From assembly GCA_018818235.1 (NCBI GenBank), contig JAHISE010000033.1, positions 1 to 7,705 of the forward strand: a stretch of 7,705 nucleotides of DNA, given 5' to 3'. This document shows positions 1-5,405 of this stretch, one piece after another. The first letter of the stretch is position 1. Every line of letters starts with the position of its first letter. Under the pieces are notes generated by a model that saw only the letters and a list, made by a program, of their open reading frames with translations, did not search any database and had not been told where the DNA came from. Source of the DNA: Patescibacteria group bacterium (GTDB lineage Bacteria > Patescibacteriota > Gracilibacteria > Peribacterales > Peribacteraceae). A program made the translations under genes and the position numbers.

Positions 1-140
1 ACGGAAAAATATCAATATTTCCAACTGATTGAGGGGCTTGTCGGCCGTAGCCTCTGCCTTTGTTTTTATTATTACGAATAATAAATAAGAGTCATTAATG
101 ATATTCTTAGCAGAGCGTAGGCTGATGACGGATTTGTTTT
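1..140. repeat. ~140 bp direct repeat, copy 1
   Basis: This stretch matches 231-369 with about a dozen substitutions and one single-base gap. The last 60 bases differ at only one position. It carries the CCGTAGC core (45-51) seen in other repeats of the window and ends in the 15-mer TGACGGATTTGTTTT (126-140). The left edge of the repeat may lie outside the window. I see no coding frame here; the sequence is intergenic and of unknown function. Confidence 0.85.
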
Positions 141-170
141 TATAGCCGAAAAATAGTTTTATCTATAATA

Positions 171-225
171 GCATTCTCCCGCCCATCCGTAGCCCAGAGG
201 CGAAGGTGGGTGACGGATTTGTTTT
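171..225. repeat. Hairpin repeat plus third copy of the 15-bp unit end
   Basis: A nested hairpin is formed by CCCGCC (178-183) with GGTGGG (205-210), allowing one G-T pair, and by inner GCC (192-194) with GGC (199-201). It contains CCGTAGC (187-193). Directly behind it is TGACGGATTTGTTTT (211-225), the same 15-mer that ends both long repeats. The stretch therefore looks like a shorter relative of the flanking units, with a different hairpin in the middle. Confidence 0.6.
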
Positions 226-230
226 AATAC

Positions 231-369
231 AGGGAAAAATTTCAATATTTCCAATTGCTTGGAGGGCTTGTCGGCCGTAGCTCTGCCCTTGTTTTTGTTA
301 TTATGAATGATAAATAAGAGTAATTAATGATATTCTTAGCAGAGCGTAGGCTGATGACGGATTTGTTTT
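231..369. repeat. ~140 bp direct repeat, copy 2
   Basis: Second copy of the unit at 1-140, about 229 bp downstream. It includes CCGTAGC at 275-281 and ends in TGACGGATTTGTTTT (355-369). It abuts the C-rich island that starts at about 371. The substitutions are scattered and the short frames across it are not protein-like, so I read it as non-coding. Confidence 0.85.
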
Positions 370-370
370 A

Positions 371-575
371 GACTCCCTCTCCCCCTGCCCCTCTCCACTT
401 GTCTTCCCTCTCCCCCGGCCCCTCTCCCGAGGGGAGAGGGGAGCTCCGCTTTTGGAGAAATCAAAGTTTGTTCTCTCCAATGGCGGCGTTCCCCTCCTCC
501 TTAGTGGGGTTAGGGGGAGAGGAGCTACTTCGGGAGATGGGGCTAGGGGGAGAGTGGGAACAAGGGAAAGGGGAA
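371..575. repeat. C-rich/G-rich palindromic island, MITE-like
   Basis: The left half is almost pure pyrimidine and the right half mostly purine. Its ends (373-396 and 533-559) are imperfect inverted repeats of about 24 bp. Inside are a perfect 10-bp hairpin (419-428 with 432-441, loop GAG) and a 7-bp hairpin (452-458 with 474-480). Its composition is unlike everything else in the window. Open frames across it encode only Pro/Arg/Gly-rich peptides of the kind such repeats give in any frame. A non-autonomous, foldback-type element is a reasonable guess, but I see no clear target-site duplication. Confidence 0.6.
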
Positions 576-592
576 ACAGTATGAATAGATTC

Positions 593-620
593 TTGACATC
601 CCTCTCCACAAGGGTAACCT
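593..620 (+). promoter_or_regulatory. Possible promoter of the transketolase gene
   Basis: A perfect -35 hexamer TTGACA lies at 593-598. The only -10 candidate at 16-bp spacing is TAACCT (615-620), which matches consensus at three of six positions. Transcription would start near 627, giving a leader of about 20 nt to the ATG at 648. The -35 is convincing, the -10 is not. Confidence 0.3.
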
Positions 621-647
621 CCGATTCCTCTAATTACCCCTAATATT

Positions 648-3050
648 ATGATTGCACCTGTTGAAAGAAACACTTTGGAACGTCCTGATCCTGATATGTA
701 TAAACAGATATCTCTTAAGAGTGTTCCTCTTGCCAGAAGGAATATGCTTAAGAGTTCTCTTGCACGTACAGGCGAGGCCATATTTATTGACGATGATAGT
801 GAGAAGGTAGAGTTTGATGAAAGACAAATCAAGCGCAGTGGATTAGTGCGTGACATTATGGCTCATATAGCTCTGCGTGCTCCTAACAAGCACGGCTCAG
901 GGCATCCGGGAGGATCGCTTTCGGGTACCCAAATTGCAGATGAGATCAATAGGAACATCGATTACGATAAAGACTGGCCACTCCTTATTAGTGCAGCGCA
1001 CTATTCGGTACTTGCTCATGTATCACAGTGGTTGTACGCAAGGGTGGAAGATGATCCAAGGTACAAAGATCTGAAAGAGATAATAGAAAGATTCAGAGCA
1101 CCCGGCGGACTTCCCGGACATGCGGAGGTAGGGGATGGGGATACACCTTTTGGAACAGGACCACTTGGGAAAGGCCCCAGCAACATCCTTGGAGCTGCGA
1201 TAGGTTACAAAATGAGAAAAGAAAAAGGATTATTCAATGTACTTGTTGGGGATGGTGAGATGCAAGAGGGGCAGGTATTCGAAATGATGCGTGTGGCTGC
1301 ACAAAAGAAAGCGGACAATGTAATAATGCATTGTGATTTTAATGACGTTCAGATTCATGACAGACCAACCAATACCATGTCTTCTGATATTGCCGATATG
1401 GCACACTCAATAGGATGGCATGTTATAGAAGTGGAAAATGGAAATGATCCTGTTCAGGTTGCAACGGCACAGGCAAAGGCAAGAGATTTGATGGGTAAAG
1501 GTAAACCGGTCTTTGTATGTTATTACACGGTTATGGGGCATGGAGTTAAGACTATGGAAGAGGATTCCAATAAAGTACCTCATGTGAGCCATCATGGAGC
1601 GCCGGTTAAAGGAGATCAGTATGATGAAGCAATAGCAGCACTCCCAGATTTGGATGATCTAATTGCTGAATATGAAGAGTTCAGGCTTGAAGAGAAGAAG
1701 AGATATGCAGAAAGCAGTCCTGTTCAAACCAACACTCCACTTGAATGGGATATGGAAAAACTCAAGAAGAATAAATACAAGCGTACAGTTAAAGAAGAAG
1801 ATGGTGCTGCAAGACAAGACTTTGGCAAAACTCATGTTTGTAATATTATGAAAGCAGATCCACGTATTGTTGTTTTGCATGCGGACATTGCAGGGTCAGG
1901 TGGGTTTGGAGAAGTTCAGAAAGTCTTTGGAGAATTGGGAGAGGACTTTGAAGGCAGGATAATAAATTGCGGAGTTGCCGAGGCAAATATGTATATGATG
2001 GCAGCGGGTCTGCGCCAAGCTGGCTTCATTCCCGTTACTTACACCTTTGCTCCGTTTGGAATGAACGAAGGTGGAGCTAATATCAGATTAATTGATATCA
2101 ATCTTAAGCATGCACATTGCGGAGTAGTTCATGATTTAACTCATGCTGGGACAAGTGTAGGAGAAGATGGTCCCACTCATCAGGAACTAAACTTTATGAA
2201 TGTTCCTTATTTCAATTCGGAAGTTTGGATTCCTGCTGACAGTAATCAGGCTGCTGCAGCGGCAGAGAAATCACTGGAGATTGTTGCCAACGGTAAAAAG
2301 CAAATCTTTACTTGCTACCCACGCACAGGCCATCCACAACTTAAAAAGGAAGACGGATCAATATTCTATGATGAAGATTATGAATTTAATGGCAAGGCAG
2401 ATGTAATCAGGGGATTGGATAACATCGAAGATGATATGACAGTAATTGCTGCCGATATTCCTGTACATGAAGCAGTAGCAGCTGCAGATAGGATAAAGAA
2501 GGAGACTGGCAAATCCATTCGTGTACTTAACATAGCTTGCATCCGACCTATTGATGCTTCGGCAGTGCTAAAAGCTGCATGTGAAACAGGTAATCTGGTA
2601 GTAATAGAAGACCACAACATAGAAGGAGGACTGGCCACACAGGTTTCTGACCTTGTTGCTACTTATGGTTTACCAACCAAGGTCCGTCGAATCGGAGTAT
2701 CTGAGTATATGGAATCAGCTCCGGCAGGATATTTAATGAAGGAAGTTGGTTTTGATAGCGAGAATATCGAACAGGTAATTATGGAGGAGCTTGAGTCGGG
2801 TGATGGAAGAACAGAGTATGGATTGCATCAGATTCTTGATAATCTTCATAAAATTCAAACGAATACCAAGAACAGATTTGCGGAAGCTGCTGTACCATTT
2901 GTAGAAGAAGTTCGGGAAGAATCTTATTTCAGTGTTCTTAGCAACGAATGGAAAAAGTATCACGAGATGTCTGCAGTGGAAAAACTGCAAACAAGATTTA
3001 GAAGATTTGCAAAAGCAGCAATGCAGAAGTTACCGGGACAATCTGCTTAG
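648..3050 (+). CDS. tkt: Transketolase, long form (800 aa)
   Basis: This is a thiamine-diphosphate enzyme that moves two-carbon ketol units between sugar phosphates in the non-oxidative pentose phosphate pathway, in the cytoplasm. All three transketolase domains are present. The ThDP (PP) domain, about residues 60-330, has GSGHPGG (H86), SAAHYS (H118), LPGHAE (H158), TGPLGKG, the cofactor motif GDG at 201-203 with N232, and SHHGAP (315-319). The PYR domain, about 386-565, has the catalytic Glu in GVAEAN (E445), TFAPF, GEDGPTH (505-511) and the PRTGH phosphate-site region. The C-terminal domain covers about 580-715. Family members usually have 620-680 residues. This one has about 60 extra at the N-terminus and about 85 at the C-terminus. 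No Shine-Dalgarno precedes the 648 ATG. An ATG at 744 is preceded by AGAAGG and would remove part of the N-terminal extension. No terminator is visible before the convergent lipoprotein gene. Confidence 0.93.
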   Translation: MIAPVERNTLERPDPDMYKQISLKSVPLARRNMLKSSLARTGEAIFIDDDSEKVEFDERQIKRSGLVRDIMAHIALRAPNKHGSGHPGGSLSGTQIADEINRNIDYDKDWPLLISAAHYSVLAHVSQWLYARVEDDPRYKDLKEIIERFRAPGGLPGHAEVGDGDTPFGTGPLGKGPSNILGAAIGYKMRKEKGLFNVLVGDGEMQEGQVFEMMRVAAQKKADNVIMHCDFNDVQIHDRPTNTMSSDIADMAHSIGWHVIEVENGNDPVQVATAQAKARDLMGKGKPVFVCYYTVMGHGVKTMEEDSNKVPHVSHHGAPVKGDQYDEAIAALPDLDDLIAEYEEFRLEEKKRYAESSPVQTNTPLEWDMEKLKKNKYKRTVKEEDGAARQDFGKTHVCNIMKADPRIVVLHADIAGSGGFGEVQKVFGELGEDFEGRIINCGVAEANMYMMAAGLRQAGFIPVTYTFAPFGMNEGGANIRLIDINLKHAHCGVVHDLTHAGTSVGEDGPTHQELNFMNVPYFNSEVWIPADSNQAAAAAEKSLEIVANGKKQIFTCYPRTGHPQLKKEDGSIFYDEDYEFNGKADVIRGLDNIEDDMTVIAADIPVHEAVAAADRIKKETGKSIRVLNIACIRPIDASAVLKAACETGNLVVIEDHNIEGGLATQVSDLVATYGLPTKVRRIGVSEYMESAPAGYLMKEVGFDSENIEQVIMEELESGDGRTEYGLHQILDNLHKIQTNTKNRFAEAAVPFVEEVREESYFSVLSNEWKKYHEMSAVEKLQTRFRRFAKAAMQKLPGQSA

Positions 3051-3058
3051 GAAAATTT

Positions 3059-3622
3059 CTATTCCTCAAAAATCACAGGCCATTCACTCATTTCACCATC
3101 ACACTCTTCCTTTAATTTGAATTCGATAAGCTTGAACTCTATTGGTCCATCTATTGCAGGTGCCAATATATAAACAGCGACATAACCACAGTCTCCAACT
3201 CCTCTTGATTTGGCATGTGTTGTTAATCTATTTCTATCAAAATCAAATATTGGATCAATTAAAGAGTAAGTAATATCAGAAGTTTCCGGATCTGTATAAA
3301 TCTCAAAACCAATTCTTTCTATAATATCATCACCATATATCTGGAAGAGAATGTAACCATTTTGATAGGCACCTCTGGAACAGAGTATTTGAACAACACT
3401 CAAGTTATCATTCATCTTGTAGACAGTTACAGGATCGAAAGGGAGTTCCTCATCTATTTGGAAGCAAGGTGTACCGTCTCCGGATGAGCTTAACATGTGG
3501 TAGTCAATCCAATCGCTATGTGTCCAATGTAGGTAGGAGTTGTTGGTATCATCAACCTCAGGCGGAGGTGTTTGAGAGCAGCTGATTAGAAATATAGGGA
3601 GGAGAAGGAGGAGAGTTTTCAT
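3059..3622 (-). CDS. Putative lipoprotein resembling DUF1176 (187 aa)
   Basis: The protein opens with a lipoprotein signal: MK, a leucine-rich hydrophobic stretch, then the lipobox LISC with the lipidated Cys at residue 15. A Pro/Asp-rich linker follows. The mature part should therefore be anchored to the outer face of the membrane. The C-terminal half has features I associate with DUF1176 proteins: an LCSRGAYQNG segment, then a KSRGVGDCG motif, then a late Cys followed by Trp (ECDGE...W). The molecular role of that family is not known to me. The gene starts 19 bp after the toxin gene on the same strand, so it is probably the third cistron of that operon. No Shine-Dalgarno is visible before its ATG. 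Its stop lies 8 bp from that of the convergent transketolase gene. The family match is from memory of motifs and is moderate. Confidence 0.75.
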   Translation of the reverse strand: MKTLLLLLPIFLISCSQTPPPEVDDTNNSYLHWTHSDWIDYHMLSSSGDGTPCFQIDEELPFDPVTVYKMNDNLSVVQILCSRGAYQNGYILFQIYGDDIIERIGFEIYTDPETSDITYSLIDPIFDFDRNRLTTHAKSRGVGDCGYVAVYILAPAIDGPIEFKLIEFKLKEECDGEMSEWPVIFEE

Positions 3623-3641
3623 ATAGCTACATATTAGTGGA

Positions 3642-3902
3642 TTACTTCAACTTTTTGTATACATCTTTCCTATCACCTATAGCTACAACGTTCACCGTCA
3701 CTATTTTCTTGTCTATAGAATATATGATTCTGTAGGGTACAACACGAACTGACCACATACCCCCGAAGCGTCCCTGCAGTTTTTTACCGACAAAAGGATC
3801 TTGTTCCAAACCCCCCAGCGCCAAAATAATTCTTTGCTGGTCTCTTTTGTCTAAACCTGAAAGTGTTTTATCAGCCCCCTTAGAAAGTTTTACAGTATAC
3901 AT
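3642..3902 (-). CDS. RelE/ParE-family toxin (86 aa)
   Basis: The length and pattern fit the RelE/ParE toxin superfamily, in which RelE-type members are ribosome-dependent mRNA endonucleases and ParE-type members poison gyrase. The N-terminal helices (residues 1-35, with LSGLDKRDQQRI) are followed by the hallmark beta region: KKLQGRFGGMWSVRV, then PYRIIYSID, then a VVAIGDRKDVYKKL tail. Basic and aromatic residues at R53, R58, Y61, R78 and Y82 sit where RelE-type toxins carry functional residues, which favours the RelE branch. The ATG lies 2 bp after the antitoxin stop, as is usual for translationally coupled pairs. No Shine-Dalgarno is present, so coupling or reinitiation may be how it is translated. 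No sign of inactivation. Confidence 0.9.
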   Translation of the reverse strand: MYTVKLSKGADKTLSGLDKRDQQRIILALGGLEQDPFVGKKLQGRFGGMWSVRVVPYRIIYSIDKKIVTVNVVAIGDRKDVYKKLK

Positions 3903-3904
3903 AT

Positions 3905-4171
3905 TTACATCTTAAGTTTCTTTTTTACATCTTCTAAGCTCGTCATTTGTCCTGAGTTTACCTCCTTCAATCCTGCTTCTATTTTCTTTACAAGTGTGGG
4001 GCTAGCCATAATCTCCATTGTTTCTATCCAACCTTCAAATTCATCTACGGACATCATTACAACATCAGGAAGATCCCTGTGGCTAATGCCGATAAAGACA
4101 CCTGGCCTGCCAGCCTGTTCAATCAGATCAAACAGTTGTTTTCTGGCATTTGTTGCGGAGATTCTTTTCAT
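3905..4171 (-). CDS. Phd/YefM-family antitoxin (88 aa)
   Basis: The N-terminal half has the Phd/YefM DNA-binding fold signature: an initial ISATNARKQLFDLIEQA segment, a middle strand with the PDVVMMSVDEFEGWIETMEIM motif, then a charged C-terminal tail that would wrap the toxin. In this family the antitoxin neutralises the toxin and, with it, represses their shared promoter. The gene is first in the operon, directly before the RelE-like toxin. The upstream region has TGTACA hexamers of the kind bound by YefM in E. coli. The -10 box ends 9 bp before the ATG, so the mRNA should have almost no leader. Pairing of a Phd/YefM antitoxin with a RelE-type toxin is the usual arrangement. Confidence 0.92.
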   Translation of the reverse strand: MKRISATNARKQLFDLIEQAGRPGVFIGISHRDLPDVVMMSVDEFEGWIETMEIMASPTLVKKIEAGLKEVNSGQMTSLEDVKKKLKM

Positions 4172-4209
4172 ACATGTACATTATAGCGTACATATTAGTA
4201 ATAATGCAA
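4172..4209 (-). promoter_or_regulatory. Toxin-antitoxin promoter and TGTACA operator
   Basis: Read on the minus strand, a perfect TATAAT (4180-4185) lies 18 bp from TTGCAT (4204-4209). The -10 box sits between the inverted arms ATGTAC and GTACAT. A perfect TGTACA (4175-4180) and a one-mismatch hexamer (4187-4192) have centres exactly 12 bp apart. E. coli yefM-yoeB operators are built on TGTACA cores, as I recall with the same 12-bp spacing. Binding here would block RNA polymerase directly, giving autorepression. The predicted transcription start is near 4173, next to the ATG. Confidence 0.7.
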
Positions 4210-4387
4210 GCGATTTAATCTGTAGCTTTGTAAGCGCCAGATGTCTCCAAGGAAGAATTGCGCAGAATTCGTATAAGTATAAGGAAGTTGGGTTTTGAGT
4301 TAGATTAGTAGCTTTATTCATTAATATCACAAGAATACACATCTGATAAAACTCCATGATATTTCTATTAAAATATTAGAATTAGGC
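4210..4387. other. Intergenic stretch between divergent genes
   Basis: This AT-rich spacer separates the divergent antitoxin and cold-shock genes. I see no open frame with coding character, no tRNA and no copy of the window's hairpin repeats. It ends at the predicted -10 box of the cold-shock gene. Confidence 0.5.
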
Positions 4388-4393
4388 TATACT
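4388..4393 (+). promoter_or_regulatory. Possible -10 box of the cold-shock gene
   Basis: TATACT matches the -10 consensus at five of six positions. No good -35 lies 16-18 bp upstream, so this is a partial match. A start near 4400 would give the cold-shock mRNA a leader of about 80 nt, in line with the long leaders of known cold-shock mRNAs. Confidence 0.35.
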
Positions 4394-4420
4394 TACCCCG
4401 TAAGCTTAGTTTTGAAAGAG

Positions 4421-4466
4421 GTAGAAATGCTTCTCCCCAAGATTGTGGCTACATTTCTATTTTTTT
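4421..4466 (+). promoter_or_regulatory. Hairpin plus T-run in the cold-shock leader
   Basis: TAGAAATG (4422-4429) pairs perfectly with CATTTCTA (4452-4459). The loop can fold further (CCCCA with TGTGG, one mismatch). Seven T residues follow at once (4460-4466), and the cold-shock ATG is only 13 bp further on. The shape is that of an intrinsic terminator placed in a leader, so it may act as an attenuator or as a temperature-sensitive structure. The AT-rich 8-bp stem would be weak at high temperature. Confidence 0.4.
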
Positions 4467-4479
4467 CATCCTATTATAT

Positions 4480-4677
4480 ATGGATACAGGTACCATCAAG
4501 AAACTGTTAAACGGTTTCGGTTTTATTTCCAGAGAAGGAGGAGACGATCTCTTCTTCCACTCAGAAGACCTAGTAGAGGTATCTTTTGATTCTCTACAAG
4601 AGGGAACTGCAGTAAAGTTCGAGGTTGGCAGCGGTCCTAAAGGACCAAAGGCAACGCAGGTTTCCTTGGCCGAATAA
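4480..4677 (+). CDS. csp: Cold-shock domain protein (65 aa)
   Basis: The whole protein is one cold-shock domain, an OB-fold that binds single-stranded RNA and DNA and acts as an RNA chaperone in the cytoplasm. RNP1 reads NGFGFI (residues 11-16) and RNP2 reads DLFFH (23-27). The start TGTIKKL and the end KGPKATQVSLAE are also typical. The length equals that of standard CspA-like proteins (65-70 aa). In RNP1 the usual Lys is Asn. The upstream sequence is T-rich without a Shine-Dalgarno. The gene stands alone, with its own leader and a strong terminator at 4693-4724. Confidence 0.95.
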   Translation: MDTGTIKKLLNGFGFISREGGDDLFFHSEDLVEVSFDSLQEGTAVKFEVGSGPKGPKATQVSLAE

Positions 4678-4692
4678 TCTTGATAATCAGAG

Positions 4693-4724
4693 AAACACAC
4701 GGCGTTATAGTCGTGTGTTTTTTT
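4693..4724 (+). terminator. Rho-independent terminator of the cold-shock gene
   Basis: AAACACACG (4693-4701) pairs with CGTGTGTTT (4712-4720) across a 10-nt loop. T residues run from 4718 to 4724. It lies 15 bp after the cold-shock stop codon. Confidence 0.88.
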
Positions 4725-4751
4725 AATGGAGAAATTTTTATCACTTAGCAC

Positions 4752-4780
4752 TTCACATTAGACCAATATCCTATTATTCT
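4752..4780 (+). promoter_or_regulatory. Probable promoter of tRNA-Gly
   Basis: TTCACA (4752-4757, five of six matches to the -35 consensus) lies 17 bp from TATTCT (4775-4780, four of six). TATTAT at 4772-4777 is an alternative -10. Transcription would start at about 4787, a few bases before the tRNA at 4792. Confidence 0.45.
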
Positions 4781-4791
4781 ATATCCACTGA

Positions 4792-4866
4792 GCGGGTATC
4801 GTATAATGGCTATTACATCAGGTTTCCAACCTGAGAATACGGGTTCGATTCCCGTTACCCGCTCCA
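4792..4866 (+). tRNA. tRNA-Gly (anticodon UCC), CCA encoded
   Basis: The cloverleaf folds fully. The acceptor arm is GCGGGTA (4792-4798) with TACCCGC (4856-4862), discriminator T at 4863, and encoded CCA at 4864-4866. The anticodon stem is TCAGG/CCTGA with loop TTTCCAA, giving anticodon TCC, which reads GGA and probably other GGN codons. The T arm is ACGGG/CCCGT with loop TTCGATT. The D stem has one weak T-T pair. U at the discriminator position fits bacterial tRNA-Gly. The 3' end of this gene is repeated three times downstream, once in degenerate form. Confidence 0.95.
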
Positions 4867-4958
4867 ACCTGCGCAGCAGGTTGTCAACCGAAGCTCGCCC
4901 GCAGGCGAGCGTAGGTTGGCGCTACGACAAAATCCTTCTGCTACGGCTGGCAGGCCAA
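4866..4958. repeat. tRNA-adjacent hairpin module, copy 1
   Basis: Starting on the tRNA's final A is a perfect hairpin: AACCTGC, loop GCA, GCAGGTT (4866-4882). Then comes a nested hairpin: CAACC (4885-4889) with GGTTG (4914-4918), inner GCTCGCC (4893-4899) with GGCGAGC (4904-4910), and GAA/GTA internal-loop bases. It ends in a 21-bp sequence (4938-4958) that recurs exactly at 6169-6189 and contains the reverse of CCGTAGC. The second copy (6096-6189) keeps the order and the GCA loop but has different stem bases. The module separates the tRNA from the GIY-YIG gene. Confidence 0.7.
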
Positions 4959-4985
4959 CTCAAATTAACATATACTCGATTACTT

Positions 4986-5231
4986 ATGTGGCACTACGTG
5001 TATATTCTAAGAAATTCATACGGCAAACAGTATGTTGGTCATACTTCTGACTTGAATGCTCGCCTGAAGGAACATAATGAAGGCTCTGTAAAAGCCACAA
5101 AGAAATTAAGACCATGGAAAATCGAATGGTTTTGTGGATTTAATGACAAGACGAAGGCTATACAATTCGAGAAATACCTAAAATCAGGTTCAGGTACCTC
5201 AATAAGATATCGCCATATAGCTCCACAATAA
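4986..5231 (+). CDS. Small GIY-YIG domain nuclease (81 aa)
   Basis: The protein is a bare GIY-YIG domain. The signature pair is V5-Y6-I7 and Y16-V17-G18, followed by the conserved Arg in LNARLKEHN (R26) and the catalytic Glu in QFEKYLK (E62). These domains cut DNA in repair enzymes (UvrC, SLX1) and homing endonucleases; short stand-alone versions resemble YhbQ. The substrate of this one is unknown. I chose the ATG at 4986, from which the domain begins immediately. The frame stays open upstream into the tRNA (an ATG at 4806), but that part reads tRNA and repeat sequence. There is no Shine-Dalgarno. It sits 119 bp behind tRNA-Gly, separated only by the hairpin module, so co-transcription with the tRNA is possible. 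The placement suggests a mobile or homing role, which is inference. Confidence 0.85.
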   Translation: MWHYVYILRNSYGKQYVGHTSDLNARLKEHNEGSVKATKKLRPWKIEWFCGFNDKTKAIQFEKYLKSGSGTSIRYRHIAPQ

Positions 5232-5291
5232 TGCCTTACACAAGCCATTTTTATGTACCGGTAAGGGGAAATACAAATCAGTGAAAAATGA

Positions 5292-5320
5292 TTGATGCAC
5301 TTTGTATCATGGCATATAAT
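5292..5320 (+). promoter_or_regulatory. Strong predicted promoter in the GIY-YIG/NYN gap
   Basis: TTGATG (5292-5297, four of six) is followed, after exactly 17 bp, by a perfect TATAAT (5315-5320). It is among the best promoter matches in the window, yet no plus-strand gene follows before the terminator at 5374-5405. The predicted start is near 5327. Confidence 0.6.
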
Positions 5321-5326
5321 ACTTGT

Positions 5327-5405
5327 GTCCCTTTGTTTAGCCATTAAACTTAGGGGGTAACAATACCATAGAGAATAGCCCGTGTTCTTCACGGGCTATT
5401 TTTTT
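5327..5405 (+). ncRNA. Candidate small RNA of about 78 nt
   Basis: A consensus-like promoter (5292-5320) and an intrinsic terminator (5374-5405) bracket a unit of about 78 nt with no ATG in any frame. The 5' part holds a G5 run (5353-5357) and a small potential stem, GGTA/TACC. Its last ~10 nt overlap, in antisense, the 3' end of the minus-strand NYN gene, so it could also affect that mRNA. I do not recognise an RNA family. Alternatives are a decayed gene or chance pairing of a promoter with the GIY-YIG terminator. Confidence 0.4.
5374..5405 (+). terminator. Rho-independent terminator, plus strand
   Basis: AATAGCCCGTG (5374-5384) pairs perfectly with CACGGGCTATT (5390-5400), loop TTCTT, and the T-run is 5399-5405. 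Read on the minus strand there is no T-run after the stem, so it serves plus-strand transcripts: the GIY-YIG gene, the candidate small RNA, or both. The NYN gene's stop codon (5396-5398) lies inside the stem. Confidence 0.88.

Noticed and set aside
1..370. CRISPR array
   Set aside because: The repeats are too long, few and unevenly spaced (85 and 144 bp), and no cas gene is present.
301..856. Several Pro/Arg/Gly-rich frames on both strands
   Set aside because: They are translations of the GC-rich palindromic island, or of the strand opposite the start of the transketolase gene.
3051..3058. Shared terminator between the convergent transketolase and lipoprotein genes
   Set aside because: Only 8 bp separate the stop codons, and I see no stem with T-run at the junction or just inside either gene.
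4806..4985. In-frame N-terminal extension of the GIY-YIG gene starting inside the tRNA
   Set aside because: The first 60 codons read tRNA-Gly and hairpin repeat sequence; the GIY-YIG fold starts right at the Met at 4986.
5039..5392. Minus-strand frame of 117 codons opposite the GIY-YIG gene
   Set aside because: Antisense shadow of a recognisable domain; it also starts inside the terminator stem.
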